From Carya illinoinensis (taxonomy: Eukaryota; Streptophyta; Magnoliopsida; Fagales; Juglandaceae), in contig NC_056752.1 in the NCBI RefSeq assembly GCF_018687715.1, positions 51,244,653 through 51,308,652 on the forward strand: a DNA stretch of 64,000 nt, written 5' to 3'. Positions within the stretch are counted from its first letter, which is position 1; each line of letters opens with the position of its first letter. The translations under genes were made by a program, and so were the position numbers. Under the pieces are notes generated by a model. That model saw nothing but the letters and a program-made list of their open reading frames with translations. It searched no databases and was not told the DNA's origin. This document shows positions 48,023 to 60,800 of this stretch, one piece after another.

Positions 48023-48110
48023 CAAAGCTAGTATATTTTAAATGAATTATTGACAGCAAGGTCGTCCAAAGCTCGTATATTTTAAATGAATTATTGACAG
48101 CAAGGTCGTC
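48023..48110. repeat. 44-bp tandem duplication next to the hAT element
   Basis: Two near-identical 44-bp copies (48023-48066 and 48067-48110) begin CAAAGCT.GTATATTTT. A separate 15-bp tandem duplication (TACTTTCCAGAGTCT, 48133-48162) follows shortly after. Confidence 0.85.
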
Positions 48111-48409
48111 CAAAGTCTCAAGGGGTACGACCTACTTTCCAGAGTCTTACTTTCCAGAGTCTAACAGATAAAATACGTGTTAAGCTTTGAAATAAAACAG
48201 CCATTAAAAATTCACGAAGCTCTGGGAAGGAAAAAAAAAAACCATTTTTCTTGAAAAATTCTAAAATCTTCAAAAATATCCATCATCAGGCAAAAACAAA
48301 TTGAAAGAAACACAATAATTCCAACACATCAAAGTATAAATAATATTTCTATTTCACCAGCTCACTAATTGTTATATATATACACTATATAGTATATATT
48401 TATAATAAA

Positions 48410-48710
48410 AAATAAAAAAATAAGATAGTTTGAATTGAATATTTTTTAAAATTTAAAAAATGAGAGAGAATAAATTAAATAAAAAATATTATAAAGTTTA
48501 AATATTGTTAGAATATAGTTTTATAATATTATTTTTGTTTTGAAGTTTAAAAATATTTAATTATTTTTTTATTTTTTATTTAAAATTTTAAAAAATTTGT
48601 AAAGATTATTTTTGTGTTTAAATTATATTTAAAAACAAAAATTGAATGAAATAAAATGAGATAATATAAATATTTTAAAATGAAATTTATTCCCAAACCA
48701 GTCCTATCAC
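48410..48710. mobile_element. GTTTG-type MITE, degraded
   Basis: Left ATAAGATAGTTTGAATTG and right ATTCCCAAACCAGTCC bound the shared AT-rich core. No confirmed duplication. Confidence 0.4.
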
Positions 48711-49352
48711 TTGCTACGATCGCATGACTGACTTTATTGCAGCTAACGAAACGCAACACAACTTCGACCTTAATGAGAGGAAGAAACCTGCCAAAAAGAA
48801 AATTAAATATCTAATGATTTCGGCTTTTGATCAGAAGTTGACTGTCGACTTTATCACTAACTTGTAATATGTTACATATGGTCCTACATTACGTGCAGAC
48901 CTACCTTTTCGGTAGAAATGTTATGGACCTTAATGGCATCCTAAGGGGCACTCGTCAGTGTACAAGCACACAGGATGACAGGAATGCACAGGGGCACCAG
49001 TTGGTTATATATTAAAACTATGCTAAATGTACTTTGAAATAAAAATTTATAAAAAACTTATTTCGATATGTTTATATAATATAAGATATTTATATGGACA
49101 ATCACTCACGTTCTGGAAATTATTTGAATTAAAAATATCTTATTGGATTTTAGAAAACGATTTATACAAAATTGAAATTATAAAATTAAAAAATGTTTGA
49201 ATATAAAATTTTAATATTATTTTTATTTAAAATTTAAAAATTTTTATTGTTTTTTATATTTTGTTTAAAAATTAATAATTAAATAATATTTAGATAAAAA
49301 AGTTAAAAATTAAAAAATATTTTATATATAAATAATATTTAAAAATAACTTA

Positions 49353-49651
49353 GAGCATTAGTAGTGACCTCAACAAACTTTAGCTAAAATTTAACTAAAA
49401 AATTCACTTTTATAAATTTTAGCTAATCACTTTTTACAACACTAAATAATAGGCTCAACAAATTTTTCATTATTCTATTAAAATATTGATTTTGAACTTT
49501 GGCTAGTCTCTTTCACTCAATAAATTTGGCTAGTCATATAGCCAAATGTTAAATTCACTCTTTATTTGTTGAACGTATTGTAGCATTTTATTTTATATTT
49601 TGGTTATTCTTTGATTAAAATTTAACTTTGTTGAGTTCACTACTAATGTTC
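49353..49651. mobile_element. Tourist-type MITE with 25-bp TIRs and TTA duplication
   Basis: Left end GAGCATTAGTAGTGACC and right end GTTCACTACTAATGTTC belong to near-perfect 25-bp inverted repeats. TTA lies on both sides (49350-49352 and 49652-49654). This combination is diagnostic of PIF/Harbinger-derived Tourist MITEs. Confidence 0.88.
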
Positions 49652-49679
49652 TTATTACATAAACAACTCGAAGAATTGT

Positions 49680-50080
49680 TTTTGGTACGGTATCGTACCG
49701 GCTGGTACGGTCGGTACATTCCGTGCTGGTGACTAGGTTGGTACAAGTATGATACATGTTTCGTACCGACTGAAATACCGGTCGTACTAGCCTATATTTC
49801 GGTATGTACTGACCTACGTATCAGCATGTACCGACCGGTATTTTAGATTTAATCTTTTTTATTTATTTTTTTAAGCTATAATATTATTTTTTGACCTATA
49901 ATTCATATCAGACTATTTATAATTTATATATATAGATTTATGTATAATTTATTTATATATAGATTATTATTTTAAAATATAATTTATATATCGATTATTT
50001 TAAGATGGTACTGATATTAAAATATTTTGTTATAATATATTAATTGATATAATAGTCAGTATCGTATTTAAAATATTAAC
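49680..50080. repeat. GGTACGGTA/GTACCG-rich repeat block
   Basis: Dense direct and inverted copies of GGTAC, GGTACGGT and CGTACCG at 49684-49850 are followed by AT-rich sequence. Likely the subterminal region of an unclassified DNA transposon; the far end is unclear. Confidence 0.4.
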
Positions 50081-51082
50081 TCCAAAAAATGACAAAAGGT
50101 AAGAGATAAATAATGCAAGTGTGTTGCGGCGACGTGGCCCGTGGACCTCTCTCTCCTTTACATTATGGGTCCAAGTCATATCCATGAAGAGGAGAGGTCC
50201 AATCGAGGCATGTGGGTATTATTATTGTACAATATCAGTTTCTACAGCCAAGCGCGTCTGTCAATATTCGCTCATGTGCTTCCATCATTGCTCCGTGTCG
50301 AGTTTGAAAGAGACTGAATGGGAGGCATGGAATTGCCCACTGCGGGTCCTTCCCGCCCTGCTCGGCTCCTCTCCTTAATGCTGGTAATACGTGATATCCC
50401 TTTTGAATCTAACACGATATAAAATTAATAGATTTAAATTTTATGTTAATAGATTTGAATTAAAATATATTAATTTATTTAGATACGATTTGTTAATAGA
50501 AAAATCTATTTAACACGAAATTAATCTATTTTGATTTATTTTTATTTTATTTAAAAATTAAAATTTTATTATTATTATATTGTAATATTAGTATTTCTCA
50601 ATATGTCTATATTTTTATTGTTAAGATTGTAATTTTAAATTTATGCTCGTATTTGTTATTGTATGGTTTGTAATAGGTTTTATTATATGTTAAAATTTGA
50701 AAATTATTGATATATATTTTTTAAGATATTGTGATTATTAATAAATATAGATTTTAACTTTAATGTAAAATTTTACTAATTAGGTCAAATGAATTATACG
50801 TGGTAGTTCAATCCATTTAACATTAAACGGATTTAAATATGTCATGTTGTGTTAATTTATTTCTAATTAATCATAAAATGGATAACACAACACAACTCGT
50901 TATCTAAATAAGTTTGATTAGGGTTTGACACGTTTAGCTTAATGAATGGGATTTGAGTTGACTTATATAGTTAAATGTTCATGACTTGACACGACACGAA
51001 CACAACCTAAAAATATAATTTGTCATCCCTTGAGTCCAACTTCGGTGTTAGATTTTAACAAAATATTATTTATAAATTTATT
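50081..51082. other. Intergenic DNA: GC-richer island, then a transposon-like stretch
   Basis: The part at about 50102-50390 is GC-richer and less repetitive, yet I recognise no protein in it. The part at about 50395-51040 contains repeated ACACGATATAAA/AACACGAA and CACGACACGAAC phrases typical of hAT-like subterminal regions, but clean ends were not found. Confidence 0.4.
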
Positions 51083-51295
51083 TATCAAAAATCCTACTCT
51101 TATTGAGAATACCTACCGAGAGTGTATCGATTGTATTTTTTTTTTCTGACTTGGTGATTAGAGAAGTGTTTTTAATGACTCAATGAATTTCTTCAGTTTT
51201 TAAAAAAGGTTTAAGATGTTTAAAAAAATGTTTTCAAAAGACCCAAAAAATTTTTTTTTACCTAACTGGTAAGAATTCTCGATAGATATAGCAGT
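51083..51295. mobile_element. Palindromic MITE, relative of 21791-21966
   Basis: Left ATTGAGAATACCTACC and right GGTAAGAATTCTCGAT are imperfect inverted repeats around an AT-rich core. Confidence 0.5.
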
Positions 51296-51479
51296 CCATT
51301 TTATTTATTAATAGGATGACCATTTCATATAAACTAATATAAAAAAATAATTTAAATTTAAATTTTCTTTTATAAATTTAGGTAGTCTTTTAATAAAGAA
51401 TGGAATGGTATATACATGCACCGATTTATAAATTATAAAATTCTTGAAAGCTTCATTCTAAACTTATGTATATAATTCA

Positions 51480-54400
51480 TGTGACGCCTCCAAATTCTGT
51501 TTGGGATCGGACGGACATTTGAAGCGTCGAGACATGCAACACAAGGTTATCTGTCCCCGTTCATGACATATAAGATGCAATGTTCCTAACATGCATCTAA
51601 CATTATGCAATATTCGCAGCGGATAATTTTTTTCTTTAGCAATACTATGCACCAAATTGAAAATATCCTAAATGCTTAAAACATACTTCACACATAAAGA
51701 CCCATTGAATAGATCACAACACTAGTCCAAAATAGTTATGATCCAAAAAGTATTAAAGATATAACTCCATTGTACAAGTAATAATTTACATTAACTACTA
51801 TATTAACATTGACGTCGCACCGTCGCTTAGTCAACTATGTATAGTTGATCAGCTCCTGATTCTCCTTCAGGTCCTGTAACAAGATCTACCATTCGGGGAG
51901 AATGGTAGTTGAGACTACCAAAGTGAGATTTGATTACAAATCTCAGTAAGTTAACAAAAAACTTCCACACAAGCTAATGATGCATGGATGACAGTAAAAG
52001 CATAAATGCATAATCAAATTCATAAGTAATTAAAGTATAACTTGGCGTACAACATAGCATAATTGACATAACTTAAATTGAAACATGAACTGAACTTGAC
52101 TTGACATGAACTTGATCTGAAACTTGACTTAACATGAAAAATACATACTCCACAGTTGTTGTGGCCCCATGTATTCTACGTGTAAATACATACTCCACAG
52201 TTGTTATGGCCCCATGTATTCTACACAAATTTGACTTAACATGAAAAATACATACTCCACAGTTATTGTGGCCCCATGTATTCTACGTGTAAATACATAC
52301 TCTACAATTGTTGTGGCCCAATGTATTCTACGGAAACTTATTATTTAAATGCTTAAATACATACTCCACAGTTGTTGTGGCCCTATGTATTCTACGTGTC
52401 ACAATTACTGTGTCTCACGTAGTGTATGCGTCACAATTGCTGTGACCCCATACATAAGTAATCAAGATGAAACGTGACTGGAATACGAAATGACTGAAGC
52501 TCTGACATAACATAACGTGACTTGAATATAACTTGAAATACATGACCAACTTGAGATAGAAATATTTCGTAATATTGCATAACATATAATAGACAACATA
52601 TTTAACATGACATACTTGCAACAGTGAATATTACATGACTTGACATACATGTAACAGATGGCATACTTAGCATGACGTACTTGTAAGGTACAGTAATACA
52701 TGACAGAATATATTATGTAACAAATAAAAATTGACGACAGAATAAATTCTGTATAATAGACAATTACGTGATAACTTGGCATGGCATGACATATATGATA
52801 ACACACATACATACACTGTAGTTCATTTACTTAGCACACATACACAGTAGACTGCTAGTAAGTTAAAAACTAACTTACCTCGATCTCCGCGTTTCTTATA
52901 AAACTTCAAGTGCGACCACGAGGAACTGTAATTAGTGATTCTAAAAGTTAGAACTAAATCACTAATAATTTGAAATATGGAAAATACTAACTTAAAGAGT
53001 AAAATTTTCATTTTACTCTCTACATGTGGAAAAATGACCGTTTTACCCATAACTTAAGGATTTTGCATACTAAATCCAAAAGTTTCTAAAATTTACATTC
53101 TTCATGTAAATTTTATCCTAAACTTAAATATCAACTCAGAAAAATTTAAAACAAAATACAACTATGAAGAACACACTATGGCCGAAACATCCATAGGCCA
53201 TTTCCCTTGATTTTTGTTGCAATTCATTCCAATTTCAAAACTCATGCTTAAACCAAAATTTTGCAACAAACATCTTCCAATCCTAAGTTCAAAACCATAC
53301 TTAAAACATCCATTTAGAAAAAGCTAATAATTAACACCAAACTTTTTTGTAAAAAGATCCAAGCACTTGAATCACAAGTTTTGACCTTAAATCAAAACAT
53401 CTCCAAGAATTTCAAAAATCAAATCTTACTTCTAACATATTTATAATATCATCCTAACATCAACCATGCTTTAAATCATCAAACTAAAGTCACCAAAATC
53501 ACAAAATAACATTTAGAGTTTTTGGTTTTACACTTAGTCCAAAAACAGAAACTTTTTCCTCAACTAGTTTTGATAAATCTCTTGATCTATGACTTATAAA
53601 TATATGATCTTCAAACCAAACCATCACATGGTTTAAAAATATGTCCTAAAACATATATAAGCTTCTAATTCAAGATCACATGGTTAGAAATTAACCAAAA
53701 CATAAATTTAGCCAAGAATATCCACACTTTGGCTTATTTGAATATCTCTTTGCATAAAATTTCATATATTTGAAACTAACATCAAATATCTTCAAAATAA
53801 TAATATAACATGTATATAAGATACTTAGGATCCTCTAATAAAATTATTGAAGTCATTAGAATAGGTTTAGACCACCAAAGAGTTAAACTTTCTCAAAACA
53901 TAAACTGTTTTTCTTCTTCCAGTTTCTAAGTTTCTAAATCTAAGAAAATATTTCATCAAAACCTTTAATCATGCAAAAATCCTCAACCAATAGTCACATA
54001 TACATGTTAACAATACTCCATAAAAATTTCGGACCAATATCTATCCATTAGCTTGGTCAAAAACTCCAAACTATAACATATTCTCCAGTTTATCTTCCAG
54101 AATGACCTTACTATAGTTTACACAATATTTGACTGACCAAATGATCTTCGAATAGGACAAATAGGATATCCATGTAAATTAGACTCAAAAAAGAACAACT
54201 TATATGAATGAGATTTTATGATAAAACACTTACAAAAACTTCGAAATGGATGTGCAAAAGACCTCCTAAAAGCTGTCCGAGAGAGAGTGTTTGATATTCT
54301 TTCAATGGAAAGTGTAAATGAAGATAATTTCATGGGGAGAGGTGGCTGGAGATACTTATGGGTGAGATATGGAAGAGATGAGGCTGGAGTTGAGAGTTGA

Positions 54401-54877
54401 GTGTAGTTTTCTCCTACCCAAAATATCTATAAAAGATTATCTCATAATATTCTATCCAATAGTATTTACAAAAAATCAACTTAAGATATTTTTATCTAAT
54501 AATATCTATAAAAATCAACTCAAAATATTTTTACCCAATAATATTCATGAAAATTACCTCAAGATATTTCTTTTTATCCAATAATATCTACAGTTTTGAA
54601 CAGACGTTTTGTCCGAAAATATGAAAAAATGTTACTACGCCATAAGACTTTAAATAACCCTCCGAGTCTAATGGCACAAACCATAATACATTTTGACACT
54701 TCTAACTATCTCCAATAATCAAAAACACACTTCTGATACCATAGTGAATAATAATACTAACTATGTAGTTAGACAAAAACCTATACGATTAATGGATTCG
54801 TGAAAACTTATGGGATTTTTACGAGGTTCCTAAAGTTAATAGAAATTTTATAATTGAATTTCTAGCGGGCTGTTACA
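51480..54877 (-). mobile_element. Solo LTR of the same retrotransposon family (3398 bp, with TSD)
   Basis: On the minus strand it starts TGTAACAGCCCGC and ends GGAGGCGTCACA. It is flanked by perfect 5-bp copies of ATTCA (51475-51479 and 54878-54882). It aligns along its length with the LTRs at 6281 and 11796 but shows many substitutions and small indels. No interior sequence is present, so it is a recombined solo LTR. It is visibly older than the full element. Confidence 0.95.
52138..52399 (-). repeat. Hairpin minisatellite array in the solo LTR
   Basis: Five recognisable hairpin units (reverse orientation) plus degenerate remnants up to about 52450. Several stems carry substitutions (for example GTTATTGTGG and ACAATTGTTGTGG). 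Confidence 0.88.
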
Positions 54878-54882
54878 ATTCA

Positions 54883-56008
54883 TTTATGTCTAATTTATTA
54901 CAAAACAAATATATAATTATAAGGTGCGTAAATATGATACCCACGAAGGAAACATCATTTCTTGTGTCGACACGCAGACCCACCTTAACATCTAATTATG
55001 TAGGCAAGTGACCCTCCAATATTATGTGTGGAAAAATAAATCTCATAAACCAACGCTATCATCAATAACTTTATTTAGCGAAATGTACGAGTACGGATAA
55101 TGCTATTTATTATTATTTTATTTTATTTTACAAGATATTAAATAATTAAAAGATATTTATTATTTATTTAATATCGAATTAAAATAATATAAAAAATGAT
55201 TATTGAATGCTTATCTTTTCTTTTCTTTTCTAGGAGAGTGCCGTCAAAAGATTACAATTTACAATACTTTATGTCAACCCAAATATGAGTGTGAACAATG
55301 TTCGATCACTTATTAAGTCTCCAGCTTTTATCAACTAATGTATAACTTAAATTTACAAACTCTTGAAAGTAAACATAATTCATTGGTTCAAGATTTAGAG
55401 GTGTTAAGAATATAATGCACCTAATTAAATCTACTTATTTTCATATGAAATTATGACGGGGTTACGAGTTCAAATCTTGGCTCTACCCTCCACTTCATCT
55501 AATTAACAATTCACATGTTGGACCCACTAATTAAAATGAAGTCTAGACGACACGTAAATGAAAGTATTAAAAATATAATATAACTAATTAAAGGACAAAT
55601 TTTAGCTATAAAAATATTATATAGAATTAAACTTACAAACTGATGTGGCTCGATGTGGTGCGTCAGATTGTAAAATTATTTTTATTATAAAATAGATATA
55701 ACAGATTCCATGAATCCACATCAGTTTGTGAGTTTAATTTGTATAATTTTGTTGTGTTTGTAACAGTTTTCTTAATTAAATATACCTATTAATAGGATCA
55801 ATTTCACTAGTAATTTCACAATTGGAGCTATTTATTACGCTCTAGAATCTAAACTTCTATTTGTATTGGAGGAGCAATAAAATGTATTTTATAACAATTA
55901 AGTAAAGTGCCCATATGATGTAATTTAATTTAAAAGATAATTTTAAAAATTATAATCTTATAAATCGAATTTTATAATTTTTAAGTGACGTTGATGATGT
56001 GCTCTACA
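54883..56008. other. AT-rich intergenic DNA
   Basis: No gene recognised. Contains a palindromic MITE at 55610-55765. Confidence 0.5.
55610..55765. mobile_element. Palindromic MITE
   Basis: TAAACTTACAAACTGATGTGG at 55628-55648 pairs with CCACATCAGTTTGTGAGTTTA at 55716-55736, a 21-bp inverted repeat with one mismatch. Outer flanks continue as weaker inverted sequence. Confidence 0.65.
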
Positions 56009-56647
56009 TAAGGCTATAAACAAAACCAGTGAACTAGTAAGACCGACTGAACAAGTGTGTTTAACTTGGTTCAAAATCGGTTTGGTCCGACTCCTAATAA
56101 TCAAAAGCGGTTAGAAATTGGTCCGATTTTGATTTTGTTATTTAAAACACTAGTTCGAACTGAAACAGGTTGGTAGATATATATTTTTAATTTTTAATAT
56201 TATAGAAAATATTTTTATATGATTTTTTATATTATGTTATATATATTATATGCTAATTTCTAATTAATATAAAATAAACTTTGATTTTATTATTCATGTC
56301 TATTAATCTTAAAACATTAAATTAAGCTTACAATTTTTAATATAACATTTAATTATGATATAACATAAATTAGTCTTAGAATTTTTAATATAATATTTGG
56401 ATTTTGATATAATATATAAAATTTAATTTTATAATTTTTTAGCCAAAATTTATAAAAGGAAGGGTAAGGGCTAATCATTTGCTAAAGTTTCCTTATAGTA
56501 AGATTTTGTTTACCTATAAAATTATAAGTTTCGATTTCGATGGTTAACTGGTCTGAAATATGTTCTTAAATTTCTAAAATCAGTTTATACCCGTTAACTT
56601 TTAAAAAATATTATAAATTCGATTAAACAGAACCGATTACACCTGTA
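56009..56647. mobile_element. Degenerate hAT-like element
   Basis: Left end TAAGGCTATAAAC and right end GATTACACCTGTA are imperfect inverted repeats. They are flanked by GCTCTACA (56001-56008) and GTTCTATA (56648-56655), 6 of 8 matching. It contains repeated ACCGGTTT-like phrases (ACCAGTGAAC, GTCCGATTTT and GAACCGATT) common in this group. Confidence 0.5.
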
Positions 56648-57832
56648 GTTCTATATACCGATTTGATAATAGAATAACTTTTATTTATATTGTCTAAAGT
56701 ATTTATGCATGTAATAATAAATATTATGTAATCTATTTTATATGATCATCCATGTCTTGTACCATGTATTAGTGTTCAGGTAGCTTTGAAGATTTCAATT
56801 TATTTATTTTTTTGCTGTACTAATTTGTTTTGTTTTCTTAATAAGTCATAAGGAAATCCTAAACTGTGATTTTCAAGCCAAAAGTCCAATTATAATAGGT
56901 AGGGGTGTAAAAAAAAAATCAATAAACTGGACTAAATTGGTGGGATTGGTGCAGTCATGAGTTTGGTTCGTTCTGATACCGATTTTTTTTTTATCAAAAT
57001 CGAGTCGGTTATATTTTTTTTTTAAAATTGGACCAGATCAAACCGGACCAGTTTATATGTATTTTAATTTTTTATATTATATATAATTATATATAAAATA
57101 ATTTTATATTATATGATAAATTACTAATTAATATAATATTAAATTTTAAAATCTTATAATTACTAAAGTATTATACACTATAATATATTATATTATATAA
57201 TATATAATATAGTACATTAAAAGTAAAAAATTGAGTAAAATTATACACTATACCACTATCTCACTTATATCTTATCATATATGATGTAGTGTATTTATCA
57301 TAATTTAATGATAAAAAATATATAATAAATGATTATTTAATGATGATAAATATATTATATTTTGCTTAATAATATGTAAATATGATATATAGAATTTTTT
57401 AATAAAAAATGAGAATAGAACTGGAAAAAGAGGGAAAAAAAAAAAAAAGGATTGGATCTGCATGGAGAAGAAATTGCACTTCCAACCAAAATCTAAACAT
57501 AAAGAAAGAAAATAGAGAAGATAGTGACCGATACGTGAGAAACTTACACGCAAGCTTATACCACTGCCACAACACCCAAAACCTAACGGTCCTCGCGTTG
57601 AACCCAATCAATTCCCATTTACGCTTTCTACCCTTTTCGTTGATCTCGTCCTTCAAGTGCTCGACTTGGCACAATTCTCGCGGAAGTCGGTATTGGGGGA
57701 CGAGGGGAAGTTTAGTTCGCATTGAATGATTGATCGATTGGTTTATTTTTGGTGTTCGATTTTTGGTTGATGAGATTTTGATTTGCTTTCTTCTTGGGGG
57801 TTTAGTGTGAATGAGATTGGTGGCGCAGCGAA
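56648..57832. other. Intergenic DNA upstream of the PX gene
   Basis: Another TAGGGGTGTAA start of a hAT-like repeat lies at 56900 without an identifiable right end. A small MITE related to 23390-23568 lies at 57234-57402. From about 57470 the sequence is less AT-rich and probably holds the promoter and 5' UTR of the plus-strand PX gene. Confidence 0.5.
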
Positions 57833-60800
57833 ATGAGCACGCTGAGGCAGCAGGTGTCGGTTCGGGAACTCGTCGACGAAGCGAAGAAGCGGATTGTGGT
57901 TCTGGTCATATGCGTCGTTGGATTGTCGTACCTCATGTCCTGTAAGTATTTCGATTTTGCTCCACTTCAATTTGCACAAAAATTATGATTATGTTTTGTT
58001 TTTCTTGTTTTATGTGTTTAAGTCAATTATAGTAATATCATGTTTTGGTTCTTGTCAAAATTTCACATCAAGTTTGTGGTTTGATTCTACGCGTCCTTTA
58101 CAACTCGTTGCTTCGGGGACTTGGATATTAGCACATATTGTGTTTTCAACTGTCTTTATGAGTCTGGCGATGAACATTGGAATAAGGGATGGGCAATTAT
58201 CCCTCTTCTTGTGTTAGCATATTTGTTTAGGGGTTCGTAATCTATCTTCCCTTAAAAATGTCAGCGTCATGTGTATTTCACATGCCTAATTACCTGAAAG
58301 GTATTTTTAAGTTTTGAAGAACTCAATGCTAGCGTCGGTTTATGCTTGACGTACATTGTTGGAAGTGATAATTTTTTTGCATAGAGGCTCCACAAATCTC
58401 GATAGCCGCTTCACCGTGAAGGTTGGCTAGATTTCATATTGATTTTTTTTTATAAGAGGGACGGTACCCTAATTTGATTGATTACCCTCATTTATGGCGG
58501 AGGAATACTATATTACATACAAAGTTTGGGGTTACAAAAAAAAAATCTCCAAAACCAAGCTTCGAAAACCTAAATGCCAACTATACATGATGTCTGTACA
58601 TGCCTGCCTAACTATAATAATAGTATAACCATCTAATCACAATGCCTAAAACTAACTAGGTAATCCATAGAGTTGCTTAGGTTATCTAGATTTCATCTTG
58701 CTTAATTGGACACATTTGCCCAAAAAAGTTCTTATGTTTGTAGGATAACACTATATCGAAGTGCTCACACTCATGAATGTGCTTGCAGGTTGCTTGGGGA
58801 TCACGGTTTCATGCTTTTGTTTAATATTTTCCTCATTTTTGTCTTTCTGTACACAGACTTAGTATCTATTACAGATTAGAGATAGGTTTAAAAGGAACTT
58901 ATTTTAGACATGGGCTGAAAGTCTTTTTTTGCATTGAAAAGTTATTTTCTCTATTTTGAAACTTATACTAGTAGTTTTCGGTGGCAACAATGTGGGTTCC
59001 CCCCCCGGGGAAGGGGGGGGGGGTGTTTATTTCTTGAGTTCCAGCGGAGGAAATAGACTAGAAGAGGGATGTTTATGCTAAAATGCTTGTCAAGCATCTC
59101 CATCATTGGGGAGATTAAGCTTTCTTGTGTTATTTGTTGAGTGTGATCTTCATGTTTTCACTTGTCTCAACATGCAACTTGTTTTTCTTGATTGTATATC
59201 AGTGACAAGCTCCTCAGTTTGGGTCAACTTGCCTGCTGCTGCCTCCTTAATTATCGGCCTGCGTTATATATCTTTAGATTTTGACATGCGGAGAAAAGCT
59301 GCAGCATACAACAGCAACACATCCTCAGCAAATACTTTATCTCAAAAGATACCCATTGAACAACCTAAAATTGTTCATAAGTCAGACTGGAGAAGCAAAG
59401 TGAATTCTCCTGTTGTTGAGGATGCAATAATGGACTTTACGAGGCATCTGGTTTCTGAGTGGGTTACAGATCTCTGGTACTCTAAGTTAACACCTGATAG
59501 AGAAGGCCCGGAAGAACTGTTGAACATCATGAATGGCGTTATTGGGGAAATTTCTATGCGCATGAAGAATATAAATTTAATTGATCTACTGACAAGGTTT
59601 TATTTCCGAAGATGTCACATACCATTTCTTCCTAGTTTTCATCCTTTTTTTCTCTTTTTTTTGGTTTTAAAAAAGAAGTTGATTAACTGGGGAACTAATT
59701 TACCTAGGATGGTGCAGGGATCTTATTAATCTTGTTTGCATTCACTTGGAGCTTTTTCGTGCAAATCAAGCAAAGATTGAAAAGCAACATTCAGGTTCAC
59801 TGACAAATGAACATCGAGATATGGAACTAAGACGCATCCTTGCTAACGAGAACAAATTGCACCCTGCTCTATTTTCGCCTGAAGCTGAGCACAAGGTTGT
59901 TTATTTTCTTCTGTGCTCTTCAAATTATCATAAAGTCGGTGAATTTGTGGGTCATACCAGGAAAGATAAATGTATTGTTTCTTGACCTTGTCTTGCTTTC
60001 CAAATGTGGTTACAGTGCTTTCTGTACCTTTTTGTTCCCAGGTTTTGCAGCATCTGATGGATGGTCTTATTTCTTTCACATTCAAGCCTGAAGATGTGCA
60101 GTGCCTTTTCTTCCGTTACATGGCTAGGGAGCTTCTAGCTGGTGCAGTAATGCGACCAGTGCTAAATCTAGCTAGTCCGAGGCATGCGTTACTTCCCTAT
60201 TTGCTTATATTTATGGATAAAGTACTAAATTAGTCTCTATGTTTTTGTTTGTGGTAAGATTAGTCTCTGGGTTTTAAATCAGAACCATTTACTCCATGGA
60301 TGATCAAATCAGTCTCTCCATCACTTTACCATTAGTATCATCGATAGAACCCTGGGTCTCTTACATAACATTAGTGCCTATGGGCTTTTGATGTGTCCAA
60401 ATAATGAACACATATTTAAAATTAAAAAACAAAACAATATATTTCCTAGAAGGTCTTTTTTCTAAAAAACAATTGGGGGAGGATATCCCTCCCCCAATAG
60501 AGGGGGTGGCTGCACCCTTCCCTGACAGAAGGGATGGTCACGTGGTCACCCTCTGTTCTGGCAGGAGTTGGCTATGTATCCACCCCTCGTCTGTGGTAGG
60601 AGATGGTTGTGCGGTGCCACCCCTTCCTAAGAACAGACCACCTTTCCACCTTTCCTCTTGAGTGGAAAGGTGGCTGATCGACCCCCTTCTGTTGGGAGAG
60701 GGGTGGATGGCCACCTCCATTGGCTTTAAAAAACTTTTAATCAATTTAAAATCTTGTTTTTATAATTATATATACAGTTTTTATTATTTTGAACTCATGT

